Source: Hymenobacter oligotrophus
Lineage (GTDB): Bacteria > Bacteroidota > Bacteroidia > Cytophagales > Hymenobacteraceae
Reading direction: 5' to 3'
DNA length: 64,000 bases
Assembly (NCBI RefSeq): GCF_003574965.1
Contig: NZ_CP032317.1
Coordinates: forward strand, 1-64,000
Of this stretch, positions 53,541-62,466 are shown piece after piece (positions within the stretch are counted from its first letter, which is position 1; each line of letters begins with the position of its first letter). The position numbers were made by a program, and so were the translations under genes. Under the pieces are notes generated by a model, which worked only from the letters and a program-made list of their open reading frames with translations, was not told the origin of the DNA and made no database searches.

Positions 53541-54644
53541 ATGAGCGAATTGAAAACCGTCGTGCTGAACGACGTGCACCAGCAACTCGGCGCCAAAATG
53601 GTGCCCTTCGCCGGCTACAACATGCCCGTGCGCTACTCCTCCGACCTCGACGAGCACCACACCGTGCGCCGGGCCGTGGGCATTTTCGACGTGTCGCACA
53701 TGGGCGAGTTTCGGGTGCGCGGCCCCCGTGCCCTCGATCTTATTCAGCGTGTAACCAGCAACGACGCCAGCAAGCTTACCCCGGGCAAAGCGCAGTACTC
53801 GTGCCTGCCCAACGAGCAGGGCGGCATCGTGGATGACCTGCTGGTGTACAAGCTGGCCGACGAGGATTACATGCTGGTGGTAAATGCCTCCAACATCGAG
53901 AAAGACTGGAACTGGATCAGCCGCTTTAACGAGGAGTTCGGCGCCGATATGGAAAACGTGTCGGACCAGATTAGCCTGTTTGCGGTGCAAGGCCCCAAAA
54001 CCGCCGACGCCCTGCAAAGCCTCACCGACGTTGACCTGAAGTCGATTCCGTACTACTCGTTCGTGCAAGGCACTTTTGCCGGGCACCCCAACGTGATTAT
54101 TTCGGCTACGGGCTACACCGGCGCCGGCGGGTTCGAGCTGTACATCCCGAACGAAGCTGCCGCTGATATCTGGAACAAGATTCTGGAGGCCGGCAAGCCC
54201 TTCGGTTTGAAACCCATCGGCCTAGGTGCCCGCGACACGCTGCGTCTTGAAATGGGCTTCTGCCTCTACGGCAACGACATCGACGACAATACCTCGCCGC
54301 TCGAAGGTGGCCTGGGTTGGATTACTAAGTTCACCAAAGAGTTTACCAACAGCGCAGCCCTGAAGCAGCAGAAGGAGCAAGGCGTGCAGCGCAAGCTGGT
54401 GGGCTTTGTGATGGACGGCCCCGGCATACCACGCGCGCACTACGAGCTGGTAAACGAAGCCGGCGAGAAGATCGGCGAGGTTACCTCGGGCACGCAGTCG
54501 CCGAGCATGAGCAAAGGCATTGGCCTAGGCTACGTGGCTACCGAGCTCAGTGCGCCCGGCAGCAAAATCTTCGTGCAGGTGCGCGGCAAAAACCTGCCTG
54601 CTACCGTTACCAAGCTGCCCTTCGTGAAAGGCACGGAGGAATAG
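53541..54644 (+). CDS. gcvT: Glycine cleavage system T protein (aminomethyltransferase)
   Basis: GcvT transfers the aminomethyl carbon from the H protein to tetrahydrofolate and releases ammonia. The 367-residue protein has the family segments [36 protein letters not shown] and [16 protein letters not shown], and the C-terminal barrel with [21 protein letters not shown] 53541 was chosen; the frame upstream (to 53415) overlaps the divergent promoters. The gcvH and gcvP genes are not in the window. The stop is directly followed by a repeat hairpin. Confidence 0.96.
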   Translation: MSELKTVVLNDVHQQLGAKMVPFAGYNMPVRYSSDLDEHHTVRRAVGIFDVSHMGEFRVRGPRALDLIQRVTSNDASKLTPGKAQYSCLPNEQGGIVDDLLVYKLADEDYMLVVNASNIEKDWNWISRFNEEFGADMENVSDQISLFAVQGPKTADALQSLTDVDLKSIPYYSFVQGTFAGHPNVIISATGYTGAGGFELYIPNEAAADIWNKILEAGKPFGLKPIGLGARDTLRLEMGFCLYGNDIDDNTSPLEGGLGWITKFTKEFTNSAALKQQKEQGVQRKLVGFVMDGPGIPRAHYELVNEAGEKIGEVTSGTQSPSMSKGIGLGYVATELSAPGSKIFVQVRGKNLPATVTKLPFVKGTEE

Positions 54645-54737
54645 TCAATTAACAATCAATAATGAGCAATGAACAATGAGCAAGGCCGCGGCTTCGGCTG
54701 CCGAAATTGCTCATTGTTCATTGCTAATTGATCATTG
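54645..54737. repeat. AT-rich inverted-repeat hairpin between gcvT and comB
   Basis: GCAATGAACAATGAGCAA (54666-54683) is perfectly inverted at 54707-54724, with imperfect AT-rich extensions on both sides (ATTAACAATCAATAAT against TAATTGATCATTGA) and a GC-rich hairpin centre. It begins right after the gcvT stop and ends on the TTG used as the comB start. It resembles the repeat ends around four-helix-bundle genes but contains no ORF. Confidence 0.7.
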
Positions 54738-55475
54738 AAACTCGATATCTGTTTTTCGCCGGAGCTGTTGCCGCTCTATGACTTGCGCGGCCGCGTGGCC
54801 GTGGTAGTCGATATTTTGCGGGCAACCTCCAGCATTGTTACGGCCCTGGCCAGTGGCGTTACGCACGTGTTTCCGGTGGCCGAGCTAGCCGAGTGCCAGG
54901 CCCTAGGTGCGCAGCACGGCTGCCTCACGGCGGCCGAGCGCGACGGCCGCGCTGCCGAAGGTTTCGACCTAGGCAACTCGCCCTTTGGCTACCTCGATGG
55001 CGTACTGCCCGTACGGGGCCGCGCCGTGGCCATCAGCACCACGAACGGCACCCAGGCCTTGCGCCGTTCGCTCGCGGCCGATGCCGTGGTGGTGGGCGCC
55101 TTCCTGAACCTAGGGGCCGTGGTGGAGTTTGCCCGCGCGCAGCAGAAAGACGTGGTGGTGGTGTGTGCCGGCTGGAAAGGCAAGTTTTGCCTTGAAGACA
55201 CAGTATTTGGCGGTGCATTGGCCGAGCGCCTGGCCGACTCATTCGACGTGAGCAGTTCCGATGCCACGCTGGCGGCTTTGCACCTCTGGCAGCAGGCCAA
55301 AGGCGATTTGCACGGCTACTTGTTGCAATCGGCCCACGTGCGGCGCCTCAATTCGCTGGAGGCCAACAAGGACTTTGCGTTCTGCTTGCGCGTGGACGAG
55401 TACCCGGCGGTGCTGCCTATCTGGAGGGAAGATCGGCTGGTGGCACTGCAGCACGAAGTAGCGCGGACTTTGTAG
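54735..55475 (+). CDS. comB: 2-phosphosulfolactate phosphatase family protein (ComB)
   Basis: ComB-type enzymes remove phosphate from 2-phosphosulfolactate in coenzyme M-like sulfonate synthesis; bacterial copies are widespread and their substrate is not always clear. The 246-residue protein has the family stretches VAVVVDILRATSSIVTALA, GNSPFGY, AISTTNGTQALR and GWKGKFCLEDTVFGG. It starts with TTG at 54735, which lies in the right arm of a repeat hairpin, and its last codons (EVARTL, TAG) fall in a REP-like element, so both ends appear reshaped by insertions. The core of the protein looks intact. Confidence 0.88.
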   Translation: MKLDICFSPELLPLYDLRGRVAVVVDILRATSSIVTALASGVTHVFPVAELAECQALGAQHGCLTAAERDGRAAEGFDLGNSPFGYLDGVLPVRGRAVAISTTNGTQALRRSLAADAVVVGAFLNLGAVVEFARAQQKDVVVVCAGWKGKFCLEDTVFGGALAERLADSFDVSSSDATLAALHLWQQAKGDLHGYLLQSAHVRRLNSLEANKDFAFCLRVDEYPAVLPIWREDRLVALQHEVARTL

Positions 55476-55595
55476 TCCGCGTCCGCAGATAGTAAAATCA
55501 AACGGCTCAGAGCATAAGCACTGGGCCGTTATTGTATAAAGCTAGTCTTGCTTTACCGGTCGTTCTGGCAAACGCGGACTGAAGTCTGCGCTACA
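55458..55595. repeat. REP/BIME-like pair overlapping the comB 3' end
   Basis: GTAGCGCGGACTTTGTAGTC at the left is matched by GACTGAAGTCTGCGCTACA at the right in inverted form, with TTCTGGCAAACGCGGACT inside. The middle has a further hairpin (AACGGCTCAG with CTGGGCCGTT). The comB stop codon lies in the left repeat. Confidence 0.75.
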
Positions 55596-55609
55596 GCGGC
55601 TACATCGTG

Positions 55610-55936
55610 CTACTGCAGCTTCTCGTTTTGCTTGTGGCGGTCGGCGTCGCGCTTGGTTTTCTTCTCCAGGTTGCGTTGCAGAGCCTCAGTCAGGTTTACG
55701 CCGGTTTGGTTGGCCAGGCAGATGACCACGAATAGCACGTCGGCCAACTCATCAGCCAGCACTTTGTCGCGGTCGGAGGGTTTAAACGACTGCTCGCCGT
55801 ATTGGCGCGCTATGATGCGGGCTACTTCGCCAACTTCCTCGGTGAGCATGGCCATGTTGGTTAGCTCGTTGAAATAGCGCACGCCGGTGGTTTGTATCCA
55901 CTGGTCCACGGTCTGCTGGGCTTCTTCAATGGTCAT
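55610..55936 (-). CDS. MazG-like nucleotide pyrophosphohydrolase
   Basis: The 108-residue protein has the all-alpha NTP-PPase pattern ExxE...ExxD: Glu34 and Glu37 in TEEVGEVAR, Glu63 and Asp66 in DELADVLFVV. These residues bind Mg2+ and cleave (d)NTPs to NMP and pyrophosphate, as in house-cleaning MazG and dCTPase enzymes. It is a single short domain, unlike the two-domain MazG. It follows dtd by 12 nt on the same strand. The substrate is unknown. Confidence 0.9.
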   Translation of the reverse strand: MTIEEAQQTVDQWIQTTGVRYFNELTNMAMLTEEVGEVARIIARQYGEQSFKPSDRDKVLADELADVLFVVICLANQTGVNLTEALQRNLEKKTKRDADRHKQNEKLQ

Positions 55937-55948
55937 GGCACCTAGGGG

Positions 55949-56407
55949 TTATGCGTTGTTGGAGGTGGGCGTGTCGAGCACAATGGTAACGGGGCCGTCG
56001 TTGAGCAGGCGCACCTTCATGTCGGCCCCGAAGCGGCCAGTGGCTACGGGGCGGCCCATCAGCTGCTCGAGTTGCTGCACAAATTGCTCGTAAAGCGGTA
56101 TGGCAATGGGCGGCGGGGCGGCGGCAATGTAGCTGGGGCGCGTGCCCTTGCGCGCATCGGCCAGCAGCGTAAACTGGCTTACTACCAGCAAGTCGCCGCC
56201 TACATCTTGCACCGAGCGGTTCATCTTGCCTTCGTCGTCGTTGAAGATGCGAAGCTGCACCAGCTTGCGGGCCATCCAATCGAGCTCGGCGGCACCGTCG
56301 GAGTGGGTAAAGCCGGCCAGTACCAGTAAGCCGGAGCCAATCTGGCCCGTGATTTCGCCATCAACGGTAACCGAAGCTTCCGCGACGCGCTGCACAACTA
56401 CGCGCAT
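55949..56407 (-). CDS. dtd: D-aminoacyl-tRNA deacylase
   Basis: DTD removes D-amino acids and misacylated glycine from tRNA. The 152-residue protein keeps the active-site SQFTLLAD at 77-84 and the Gly-cisPro motif NDGPVT near the C-terminus, and starts [13 protein letters not shown] as is standard. ATG 56407 was chosen; the frame upstream (to 56461) is not conserved. It is first in a two-gene unit with the MazG-like gene (12-nt gap), a coherent pair of cleanup functions. Divergent from the membrane glycosyltransferase-like gene. Confidence 0.95.
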   Translation of the reverse strand: MRVVVQRVAEASVTVDGEITGQIGSGLLVLAGFTHSDGAAELDWMARKLVQLRIFNDDEGKMNRSVQDVGGDLLVVSQFTLLADARKGTRPSYIAAAPPPIAIPLYEQFVQQLEQLMGRPVATGRFGADMKVRLLNDGPVTIVLDTPTSNNA

Positions 56408-56453
56408 ACAACAAGGGGTAAAGACGAACAGGAACCGCAAAGAAAGGCAGCAA

Positions 56454-57995
56454 ATGCCCATCTTCGCCCACGTGTCGACCTTCGTAGCTCCTCCACCTGC
56501 TGCCGTTGTTTACTGGCGTTGGCTGCTGCCGGCCTTGCTGGCCGTGGCGGTTTTGCGCTTGTGGGGCTTGCCAAGCGCAGCCCTGCCCGATTACGACTCG
56601 GTGCGCAATTGGCAAATCATTCAGGAAGTAGCGCAGCTCGATTGGCGGCACATCTTCCATCACGGCAGCCCGGGGTTTTACCTGTTTTTTGCGCCTGTTA
56701 CGTGGCTCAGCACCGACTACCGCGTGTACCTAGTGCTGAATGCCTTGGTGGGCGTGGCGGCCCTAGGTGTGTTTATGAGCTGGATAGCCCAGGCAGCCCG
56801 CCTACGCGGCCCCGAAACCGCATTGCTGGCACTGTTGGCTGGCTCGTCGGTGTTTCTCACCTTCTCGGGCCGCGATTTTACCATGAGCTCCTTAAGCCTG
56901 CTGGCATTGGCCGGGCTGATGCGGGCTCATTGGCGGCGTTTGCAAGTGCCCACGCGGCGCAATTTGCTGCGCTCGGCCGGGTGGCTGGCCTTGGGGCTCA
57001 CCATCAATTACAAGTTTTTGCTCACGGCGCCCATTTTGCTGGTGCTCGAGCTGTTGCAGGCCGATGGGCTGTTGTGGCGCCGGGGCAATTGGTGGCGGGT
57101 GCTGCTGGTAGTGGCGCTGCCCTTTGTGGTGTTGGGCGTGCTGGCCTGGGTGCTATCGGGTGTGCCGCTGTGGCGCTGGCCGGCGGTGTACTTCGTCATC
57201 ATGTTTCCGGCAGCGGCCAACGCGGCCGGGCGGCAAGGCACTGTGCAGGTCGATTTCAGCTACTACCTGCGCTACCTCACCGATTTTGAGTCGCCCTTTT
57301 TGCTGCCGGCCCTAGGTATGGCGCTGGTGTGGTTTGGGGCCGATTTGCGCCAACGCCCAACCACCATGGGGGCCTACTTGCTGGTGTGGGCTGCTTGCAC
57401 GCTGGCGGGCATGTCGTTGCTGATAAAAGCGCCGCGGGGGTTGTTGTTCGGCTACATCCCCATGTATGCCTTGCCCGTGTTGCTGCTGCAAAAGTGGCCA
57501 CGTAGTGTAGCTCTGGTGTTGCTGGTGCTAGCCCTAGGTTACAACGGCTGGCAAGTGCAACGGCAGGTGCTGGCCTACGCGCCCTCGAGCTACCCGCAAG
57601 TGGCGGCCTGGCTGAAGCAGCGGCAAATTGCTCGGGTAGCAACTTCCGTAGGCATAGGCTTAGCGCCGGCAGCCGCCCCTCAGCAAATAACCGTTGCGGG
57701 GGCCAACAACCTAAGGCAACTGGCTGCGCTGCGGCGGCAAGGCTTCCGCTACCTGTTGCTCGATGACTACTACCGCGTGGCCGGCGTGCAGCCGTTTGAT
57801 ACGCTGCGGCGCGCGCCCTACGTAGCGGCTTGGCCCGAGCCCTTGCTACGCTCGCCGCTGTTGTACCTCGAGCATTCTGAGTACACCGGCCTAGGTTACC
57901 AGGCCACTTTGCAGCGCCAGCAGCAAGCCGCCCGCGATACCCTGCAATTGCGGCTGATCGACCTAAGTAGATTGCCGCTTTCGGAGGCGCGTTAG
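56454..57995 (+). CDS. Polytopic membrane protein, GT39/ArnT-like glycosyltransferase
   Basis: The 513-residue protein has about ten hydrophobic segments ([31 protein letters not shown], and others) and an acidic motif near the first loop ([16 protein letters not shown]), where lipid-linked-sugar transferases of the GT39/ArnT type place their Asp. The C-terminal 150 residues are soluble. I assign it to that class by layout only; donor and acceptor are unknown. ATG 56454 was chosen; a long upstream frame (to 56142) overlaps dtd on the other strand. It overlaps the 3' end of mltG by 4 bp. Confidence 0.7.
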   Translation: MPIFAHVSTFVAPPPAAVVYWRWLLPALLAVAVLRLWGLPSAALPDYDSVRNWQIIQEVAQLDWRHIFHHGSPGFYLFFAPVTWLSTDYRVYLVLNALVGVAALGVFMSWIAQAARLRGPETALLALLAGSSVFLTFSGRDFTMSSLSLLALAGLMRAHWRRLQVPTRRNLLRSAGWLALGLTINYKFLLTAPILLVLELLQADGLLWRRGNWWRVLLVVALPFVVLGVLAWVLSGVPLWRWPAVYFVIMFPAAANAAGRQGTVQVDFSYYLRYLTDFESPFLLPALGMALVWFGADLRQRPTTMGAYLLVWAACTLAGMSLLIKAPRGLLFGYIPMYALPVLLLQKWPRSVALVLLVLALGYNGWQVQRQVLAYAPSSYPQVAAWLKQRQIARVATSVGIGLAPAAAPQQITVAGANNLRQLAALRRQGFRYLLLDDYYRVAGVQPFDTLRRAPYVAAWPEPLLRSPLLYLEHSEYTGLGYQATLQRQQQAARDTLQLRLIDLSRLPLSEAR

Positions 57996-59059
57996 CGCTT
58001 GATCTTAAGGCTATCGAGCCAGCGCTGGTACTTGCGGGCATTCTGCTTGTGCTTGGCGTAGGAGGCGGCAAAATCGGAGTAGCCGCTGCCGCCGGGGCGG
58101 GCGCAGAAGAACAAGTAGTCGTGCTGAGCGGGCTTTAGCACAGCATCTAGGCTTTGGCGGTTGGCCGAGGTAATGGGGCCGGGCGGCAGGCCTTTGTGCT
58201 TGTAGGTATTGTAAGGCGAATCGACGAGCTTATCCTTGTTCAGCACGCGCTTCACGCCAAAGTTACCAATGGCCCACAGCAGCGTGGGGTCGGCTTGCAG
58301 GCGCATGCCGCGGCGCAGCCGGTTGAGGTACACGCCGGCAATTACGGGCTTGTCTTCGGGCTTGGTCGTTTCGCGCTGCACAATGCTGGCCAGCACGTGC
58401 ACTTGGGCAGGGGAGAGGCGCAACGAATCGGCCCGGCGCTGGCGCTGCTGCGTCCAAAACCGCCGGTGGTGCGCCGCCATGCTGTCCAGAAACTGCTGGG
58501 CCGAGGTATTCCATACCAAGCGGTAGCGGCCGGGGATAAACAGCGTCAGCACGGTGGTGGTATCGACGCCGTATTGTCGCTGCAGGCGGTATTGCTCGCC
58601 TAGCAAGCGGCGCAGGTGCGTAGAGTCGGCTTCGAGCTGGTGCTGCATCTGGCGGGCCAGTTGCGGTTTGTATTTGAAAGCATCGAGCACAAACTCCAGG
58701 GTATCTTGCCGGCCCTGCATCAGCATAGCTAGCAAAGCGTCGTTGCCTAGGTTGCTATCGAGGCGGTAACGGCCGGGGCGTATCTGGGCTGGGTAGCCCT
58801 TGCGCTCGGCCAACCACCGGAAAGTAGCAGGCTCCTGCAACAGCTCGTGGCGCTCGAGCGAGTCGAGCACATCTTGGTAGGTGCCGCCGGTACGGATGTA
58901 GAGATAAGCTGGGCCAAACGGCGAAGGCTCTACGTTGGGGCGCCACAAGATGCGCCAAGCCCCGTACAGCCCCGCACCCGTCGCAAGCAGTAGCACCACA
59001 AACAGTGCCCAGCCAACGCGGCGCCACAGCAAAGCAGATTTATTCTTTTGGTAAGTCAA
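57992..59059 (-). CDS. mltG: Endolytic murein transglycosylase MltG
   Basis: MltG cuts nascent glycan strands at the outer face of the inner membrane and sets their length. The 355-residue protein has one N-terminal membrane helix (about 13-35), the YceG fold, the catalytic Glu230 in SIVQRETTKPEDKPVIAGVY, then LQADPTLLWAIG and SPYNTYKHKGLPPGPI. The start is TTG 59059, directly before MTYQKNK; no ATG lies upstream in frame. The -7 box TAGTTTTG is only 6 nt upstream, so the transcript may be leaderless. Confidence 0.95.
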   Translation of the reverse strand: MTYQKNKSALLWRRVGWALFVVLLLATGAGLYGAWRILWRPNVEPSPFGPAYLYIRTGGTYQDVLDSLERHELLQEPATFRWLAERKGYPAQIRPGRYRLDSNLGNDALLAMLMQGRQDTLEFVLDAFKYKPQLARQMQHQLEADSTHLRRLLGEQYRLQRQYGVDTTTVLTLFIPGRYRLVWNTSAQQFLDSMAAHHRRFWTQQRQRRADSLRLSPAQVHVLASIVQRETTKPEDKPVIAGVYLNRLRRGMRLQADPTLLWAIGNFGVKRVLNKDKLVDSPYNTYKHKGLPPGPITSANRQSLDAVLKPAQHDYLFFCARPGGSGYSDFAASYAKHKQNARKYQRWLDSLKIKR

Positions 59060-59065
59060 TCACAA

Positions 59066-59094
59066 CAAAACTAACGCAGCTTGGGAAGAGGCAA
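59066..59094 (-). promoter_or_regulatory. Promoter of mltG (TTG / TAGTTTTG)
   Basis: On the minus strand, TTG at 59094-59092 lies 18 nt before TAGTTTTG (59073-59066), close to the TTG start codon at 59059. Confidence 0.5.
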
Positions 59095-59110
59095 CCGCGT
59101 GGGTTGCCTC
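59088..59110 (-). terminator. Hairpin after the ScfR-type regulator gene
   Basis: GAGGCAACC (59088-59096) pairs with GGTTGCCTC (59102-59110), followed by TTCCC on the minus strand. It is a weak terminator and overlaps the mltG -33 region. Confidence 0.45.
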
Positions 59111-59174
59111 GGCCGCGTGTACTACCATAATCAACCAGCTCCGGCCATTGCCCGAGCCGTAAGGCACCTAGGGC

Positions 59175-60653
59175 CTAAAGGCCTTGCACCAACGCCGCAA
59201 CGGCCGCCGCCAGTTCGTTTTTGCGTTGTTGCTCCGCAATCTTGACGGGCGGAGCGGCCCGCACCTCGCAGTCCGGAATGGAGCACCGCTCGCAGGTTTC
59301 GTTTACCCAGCGCATCGGAATTGCCTCGTCGCCCAAAAACGCCACCTTCTGCCGCAAATTGTCGTCGATGGGCAAACCAACGGTTACGCTGGTGGCGTGG
59401 CCCGAGCCATCGTAGCGGGCAATGGTAAGGCAAAGGTATTCGTCGGGGGTTTGCCAGTAGCGCGAGCGTTGGGCGGCCACGCGCAAGCCGGGGCTGCCGG
59501 CCTGGCGCGCCTGCTCCATCAGCCAAAGGCTTACCCACCGGCGGCAGTAGTGCTCTTGCAGCTCGTTGCCGTGGGGGTTGTGCAGGCGCGAAAGGTGCAA
59601 CTCTTTGGTCAGGCGGAAACCTTGGGCGTCGGGCTCTTGGTCGAAACGCAGGAAAAACAAACTGCCAATGCCAAAGTGCCGCGCCAGCAGGTTGGTTACG
59701 CGCTGCAGCAGCATTTCCGGCGACACCTCGTAGCGCGCAAGCAAGCCGAGCAGCAGGGCCGCATTCCAACGCGGCGCCGAGAAAAACGCCTGCAGATCGG
59801 CCACCAGCTGGCTTTCCTCCATCAGCAACGCCACGGCGAAGTAAGAAGCGCGAAAGTGGTTCAGCACCTGCTCGAACGAGCCAGGCGTGGCCGAGGGTAC
59901 ATTGGTGTAGGGCCGCTCTTTCAGCCCTAGGTAGTTGAACGCTACCTCGCGCCCTAGCACAAAGATTTCCTGCGCCCGCGAAAGCCCAGGCCGCAGCAGC
60001 AAGCGCCGCGCGGCAGGCTGGTACACCGAGCGCAGCTCCTGCAGGGCGGGGTATTCGGCCAGGCTGTGGCGGTCGATGAGGTAATGGTACTCCTGGCCGA
60101 GCAAGTCTTCGAGCTGATGCAAATCGAAGGGCGGTTCGGTGCGTAGCCGGAAGCGGGCTACGCAGCTGCGCACGGCGTCTTCGAGGTCGTCGAAGTAGTT
60201 GTCGTGCATTTCCTGGTAGGAGCGGAGCGCCGCCAGGTAAAAGTTTTCCTGCCGCATTTCGTAGTTGCGGGCCAGCTCCAGTATGGTGCTGATGAAGGCC
60301 ATTACCCGCGTGGGCGCATCCGATATCATCTCGATAAGCCGAGCCGGATCGAGCCCAAACATATCCAGCGGAAACTCGCGCAGCACATCCGACTGCAACA
60401 GCTCCGAAATGGGCGCCAAGCGCTTACCTAGGTGCAACGACACCAACTCGTCGTAGCTCACGCCCAGCACCCGCGCAAAGGCCATGATCTTGTCGGCCTT
60501 GGGGTACTTCTTGCCCTTTTCAATCTCGTTGAGATACGAAACCGAAACGTCGACCGCTTGCGCCAGGGCGGCTGGCGTGAGGCTGCGCTCCTGTCGGAGC
60601 TGACGCAGCTTTAAGCCGAAGATTAAGCGGACTACCTGAGCGTGGGTAAGCAT
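59175..60653 (-). CDS. ScfR/RamB-type HTH regulator, divergent from aceB-aceA
   Basis: The 492-residue protein has an N-terminal XRE-type HTH (about 10-66, LRQLRQERSLTPAALAQAV, VSVSYLNEIEKGKKYPK), a helical middle and an IrrE-like domain, and a C-terminal Cys-rich segment (CERCSIPDCEVRAAPP). This layout fits the short-chain fatty acyl regulator (ScfR) group, which includes RamB, a repressor of acetate and glyoxylate genes in Actinobacteria. Its place opposite malate synthase and isocitrate lyase supports control of that pathway; the ligand is inference. ATG 60653 was chosen; the frame upstream lies in the control region. Confidence 0.85.
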   Translation of the reverse strand: MLTHAQVVRLIFGLKLRQLRQERSLTPAALAQAVDVSVSYLNEIEKGKKYPKADKIMAFARVLGVSYDELVSLHLGKRLAPISELLQSDVLREFPLDMFGLDPARLIEMISDAPTRVMAFISTILELARNYEMRQENFYLAALRSYQEMHDNYFDDLEDAVRSCVARFRLRTEPPFDLHQLEDLLGQEYHYLIDRHSLAEYPALQELRSVYQPAARRLLLRPGLSRAQEIFVLGREVAFNYLGLKERPYTNVPSATPGSFEQVLNHFRASYFAVALLMEESQLVADLQAFFSAPRWNAALLLGLLARYEVSPEMLLQRVTNLLARHFGIGSLFFLRFDQEPDAQGFRLTKELHLSRLHNPHGNELQEHYCRRWVSLWLMEQARQAGSPGLRVAAQRSRYWQTPDEYLCLTIARYDGSGHATSVTVGLPIDDNLRQKVAFLGDEAIPMRWVNETCERCSIPDCEVRAAPPVKIAEQQRKNELAAAVAALVQGL

Positions 60654-60710
60654 GCAACGGTGGAGTGGTATGAAAGCAAAGAAACAAAACCCGCCCCAGA
60701 TGCAGTGAAA

Positions 60711-60753
60711 AGCTTGATTCAAGCTAAATTTTATCATTTAGCGAAAATTCGCT
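60711..60753. promoter_or_regulatory. Candidate operators of the ScfR-type regulator
   Basis: Two palindromes lie between the divergent genes: AGCTTGA-T-TCAAGCT at 60711-60725 and AGCGAA-AA-TTCGCT at 60740-60753. The second abuts the aceB -35 element, where a bound repressor would block RNA polymerase. Confidence 0.5.
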
Positions 60754-60783
60754 TGACAATAATAATTCGCTCGCGTATGTTTG
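60753..60783 (+). promoter_or_regulatory. Promoter of aceB (TTGACA-N17-TATGTTTG)
   Basis: TTGACA (60753-60758) lies 17 nt from TATGTTTG (60776-60783), which fits both the classical -35/-10 spacing and the Bacteroidota -7 box TAnnTTTG. The ATG is 40 nt downstream. It is the best-formed promoter in the window. Confidence 0.75.
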
Positions 60784-60823
60784 ATACAGATACTCGCAAC
60801 ACAGCCCCACCAACCAAAACACT

Positions 60824-62452
60824 ATGGAAACGCTTGACCAGCCAACTGTTGCCCTCAAAACTGATTATTTATGCCCCGAGCGCGTGAAAGTGCTTGGCCG
60901 CTGCACCGCCGCTTACGCCGAGGTACTTACCCCTTCGGCTCTAGCTTTTGTGGCAGCCTTGCACCGCCACTTTGAGGCACGGCGGCGCGAGCTGTTGCAG
61001 CGCCGGGTGCAACGCCGTGCCGAGTTTGCCGCTGGCCGGCTACCCGATTTTCTGGCCGAAACCAAGCAGCTGCGCGAAAGCGACTGGAAGGTAGCTGAGT
61101 TGCCCACCGATTTATTGGACCGCCGCGTGGAGATTACCGGCCCCACCGAGCGCAAAATGATCATCAACGCCCTAAACTCGGGTGCCAAGGTGTTCATGGC
61201 CGATTGCGAAGACTCGCTGGCGCCTACTTGGGATAACGTGGTGCAAGGCCAGATTAACCTGCGCGACGCCGTGCGCCGCACCATCTCGCTCGAAACCCCG
61301 GCCAAAACTTACAGGCTAAACGAGCGCACCGCTACCCTAATGGTGCGCCCCCGCGGCTGGCATCTGCCCGAAAAGCACGTGCTCGTGGATGGCGAAGAAG
61401 TGAGCGGCGCGCTCTTCGACTTTGGGCTGTATTTCTTCCACAACGCCCACGAGCTGGTTGCCCGCGGCACTGGCCCGTACTTCTACCTGCCCAAGCTCGA
61501 AAGCTACCTAGAGGCGCGCCTCTGGAACGAGGTGTTTGAGTTTGCGCAGTGGGAGCTGAAAATTCCGAAGGGCACCATCAAGGCCACGGTGCTCATCGAA
61601 ACGCTGCCGGCTGCCTTCGAAACCAACGAAATTTTGTGGGAGCTGCGCCAGCACTCGGCCGGCCTCAACTGCGGCCGTTGGGATTACATCTTCTCTTACA
61701 TCAAAACCCTAGGTGCCCGGCCCCAGTACCGCCTGCCCGACCGCTCGCAAGTAACCATGACGGTGCCCAACATGGCCGCCTACGTGCGCTTGGTAATCGA
61801 CACTTGCCACCGCCGCGGGGTACACGCCATGGGCGGCATGGCCGCGCAAATTCCGATTAAGGACAACCCCGCCGACAACGCCATTGCCCTCGACAAGGTG
61901 CACAACGACAAAGTACGCGAGGCTACCCTTGGGCACGATGGCACGTGGGTGGCGCATCCTGCGTTGGTACCCGTTGCGCTGGAGGTGTTCGATAAGCTGA
62001 TGCCGCAGCCTAACCAGATTGACAAGCCCCGCTCGGAGCAGCCGCTGCCCAGCGCCGCCGAGTTGCTGCAAGCCCCCGAAGGCACCATTACCGAAGACGG
62101 CATGCGCCAGAACATCGATGTAGCCCTTCGCTACCTAGGAGCCTGGATTGGTGGCAACGGCTGCGTGCCGCTCTACAACCTAATGGAAGATGCCGCCACC
62201 GCCGAAATTTCGCGCGTGCAACTGTGGCAGTGGCTACACACCCCCGAAACCGAGCTGGCCGATGGCCGAGCCATAACGCCGGAGCTGTACCGCGAGCTGC
62301 TGCAAGATGTGGTGGATAAGTTGCGGCGCGAAGTAGGGGAGGATACCTACCAGGAGTACTACCGCTCCGCCGTGCACCTGCTCGACCGCCTCGTGACGGC
62401 TGATCAGTGCGCCGATTTTCTTACGCTGCCAGCTTACGAAGTACTGGCTTAA
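60824..62452 (+). CDS. aceB: Malate synthase A
   Basis: Malate synthase condenses glyoxylate with acetyl-CoA, the second step of the glyoxylate bypass. The 542-residue protein is of the A (AceB) type by length and motifs: VFMADCEDSLAPTWDN, RPRGWHLPEKHVLVDGE, TVLIETLPAAFETNEILWEL and CGRWDYIFSYIK. It is the first gene of the aceB-aceA pair behind a strong promoter flanked by palindromes, so it is probably induced on acetate or fatty acids. A REP-like repeat lies between it and aceA. Confidence 0.96.
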   Translation: METLDQPTVALKTDYLCPERVKVLGRCTAAYAEVLTPSALAFVAALHRHFEARRRELLQRRVQRRAEFAAGRLPDFLAETKQLRESDWKVAELPTDLLDRRVEITGPTERKMIINALNSGAKVFMADCEDSLAPTWDNVVQGQINLRDAVRRTISLETPAKTYRLNERTATLMVRPRGWHLPEKHVLVDGEEVSGALFDFGLYFFHNAHELVARGTGPYFYLPKLESYLEARLWNEVFEFAQWELKIPKGTIKATVLIETLPAAFETNEILWELRQHSAGLNCGRWDYIFSYIKTLGARPQYRLPDRSQVTMTVPNMAAYVRLVIDTCHRRGVHAMGGMAAQIPIKDNPADNAIALDKVHNDKVREATLGHDGTWVAHPALVPVALEVFDKLMPQPNQIDKPRSEQPLPSAAELLQAPEGTITEDGMRQNIDVALRYLGAWIGGNGCVPLYNLMEDAATAEISRVQLWQWLHTPETELADGRAITPELYRELLQDVVDKLRREVGEDTYQEYYRSAVHLLDRLVTADQCADFLTLPAYEVLA

Positions 62453-62466
62453 GCAGCCCTAAATCA

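Noticed and set aside
56142-56453. 104-codon N-terminal extension of the membrane glycosyltransferase-like protein
   Set aside because: It lies antisense to the conserved dtd gene; the hydrophobic protein begins at ATG 56454.
60642-60887. Plus-strand frame across the aceB promoter region
   Set aside because: It overlaps the promoter, palindromes and the true aceB start in another frame.
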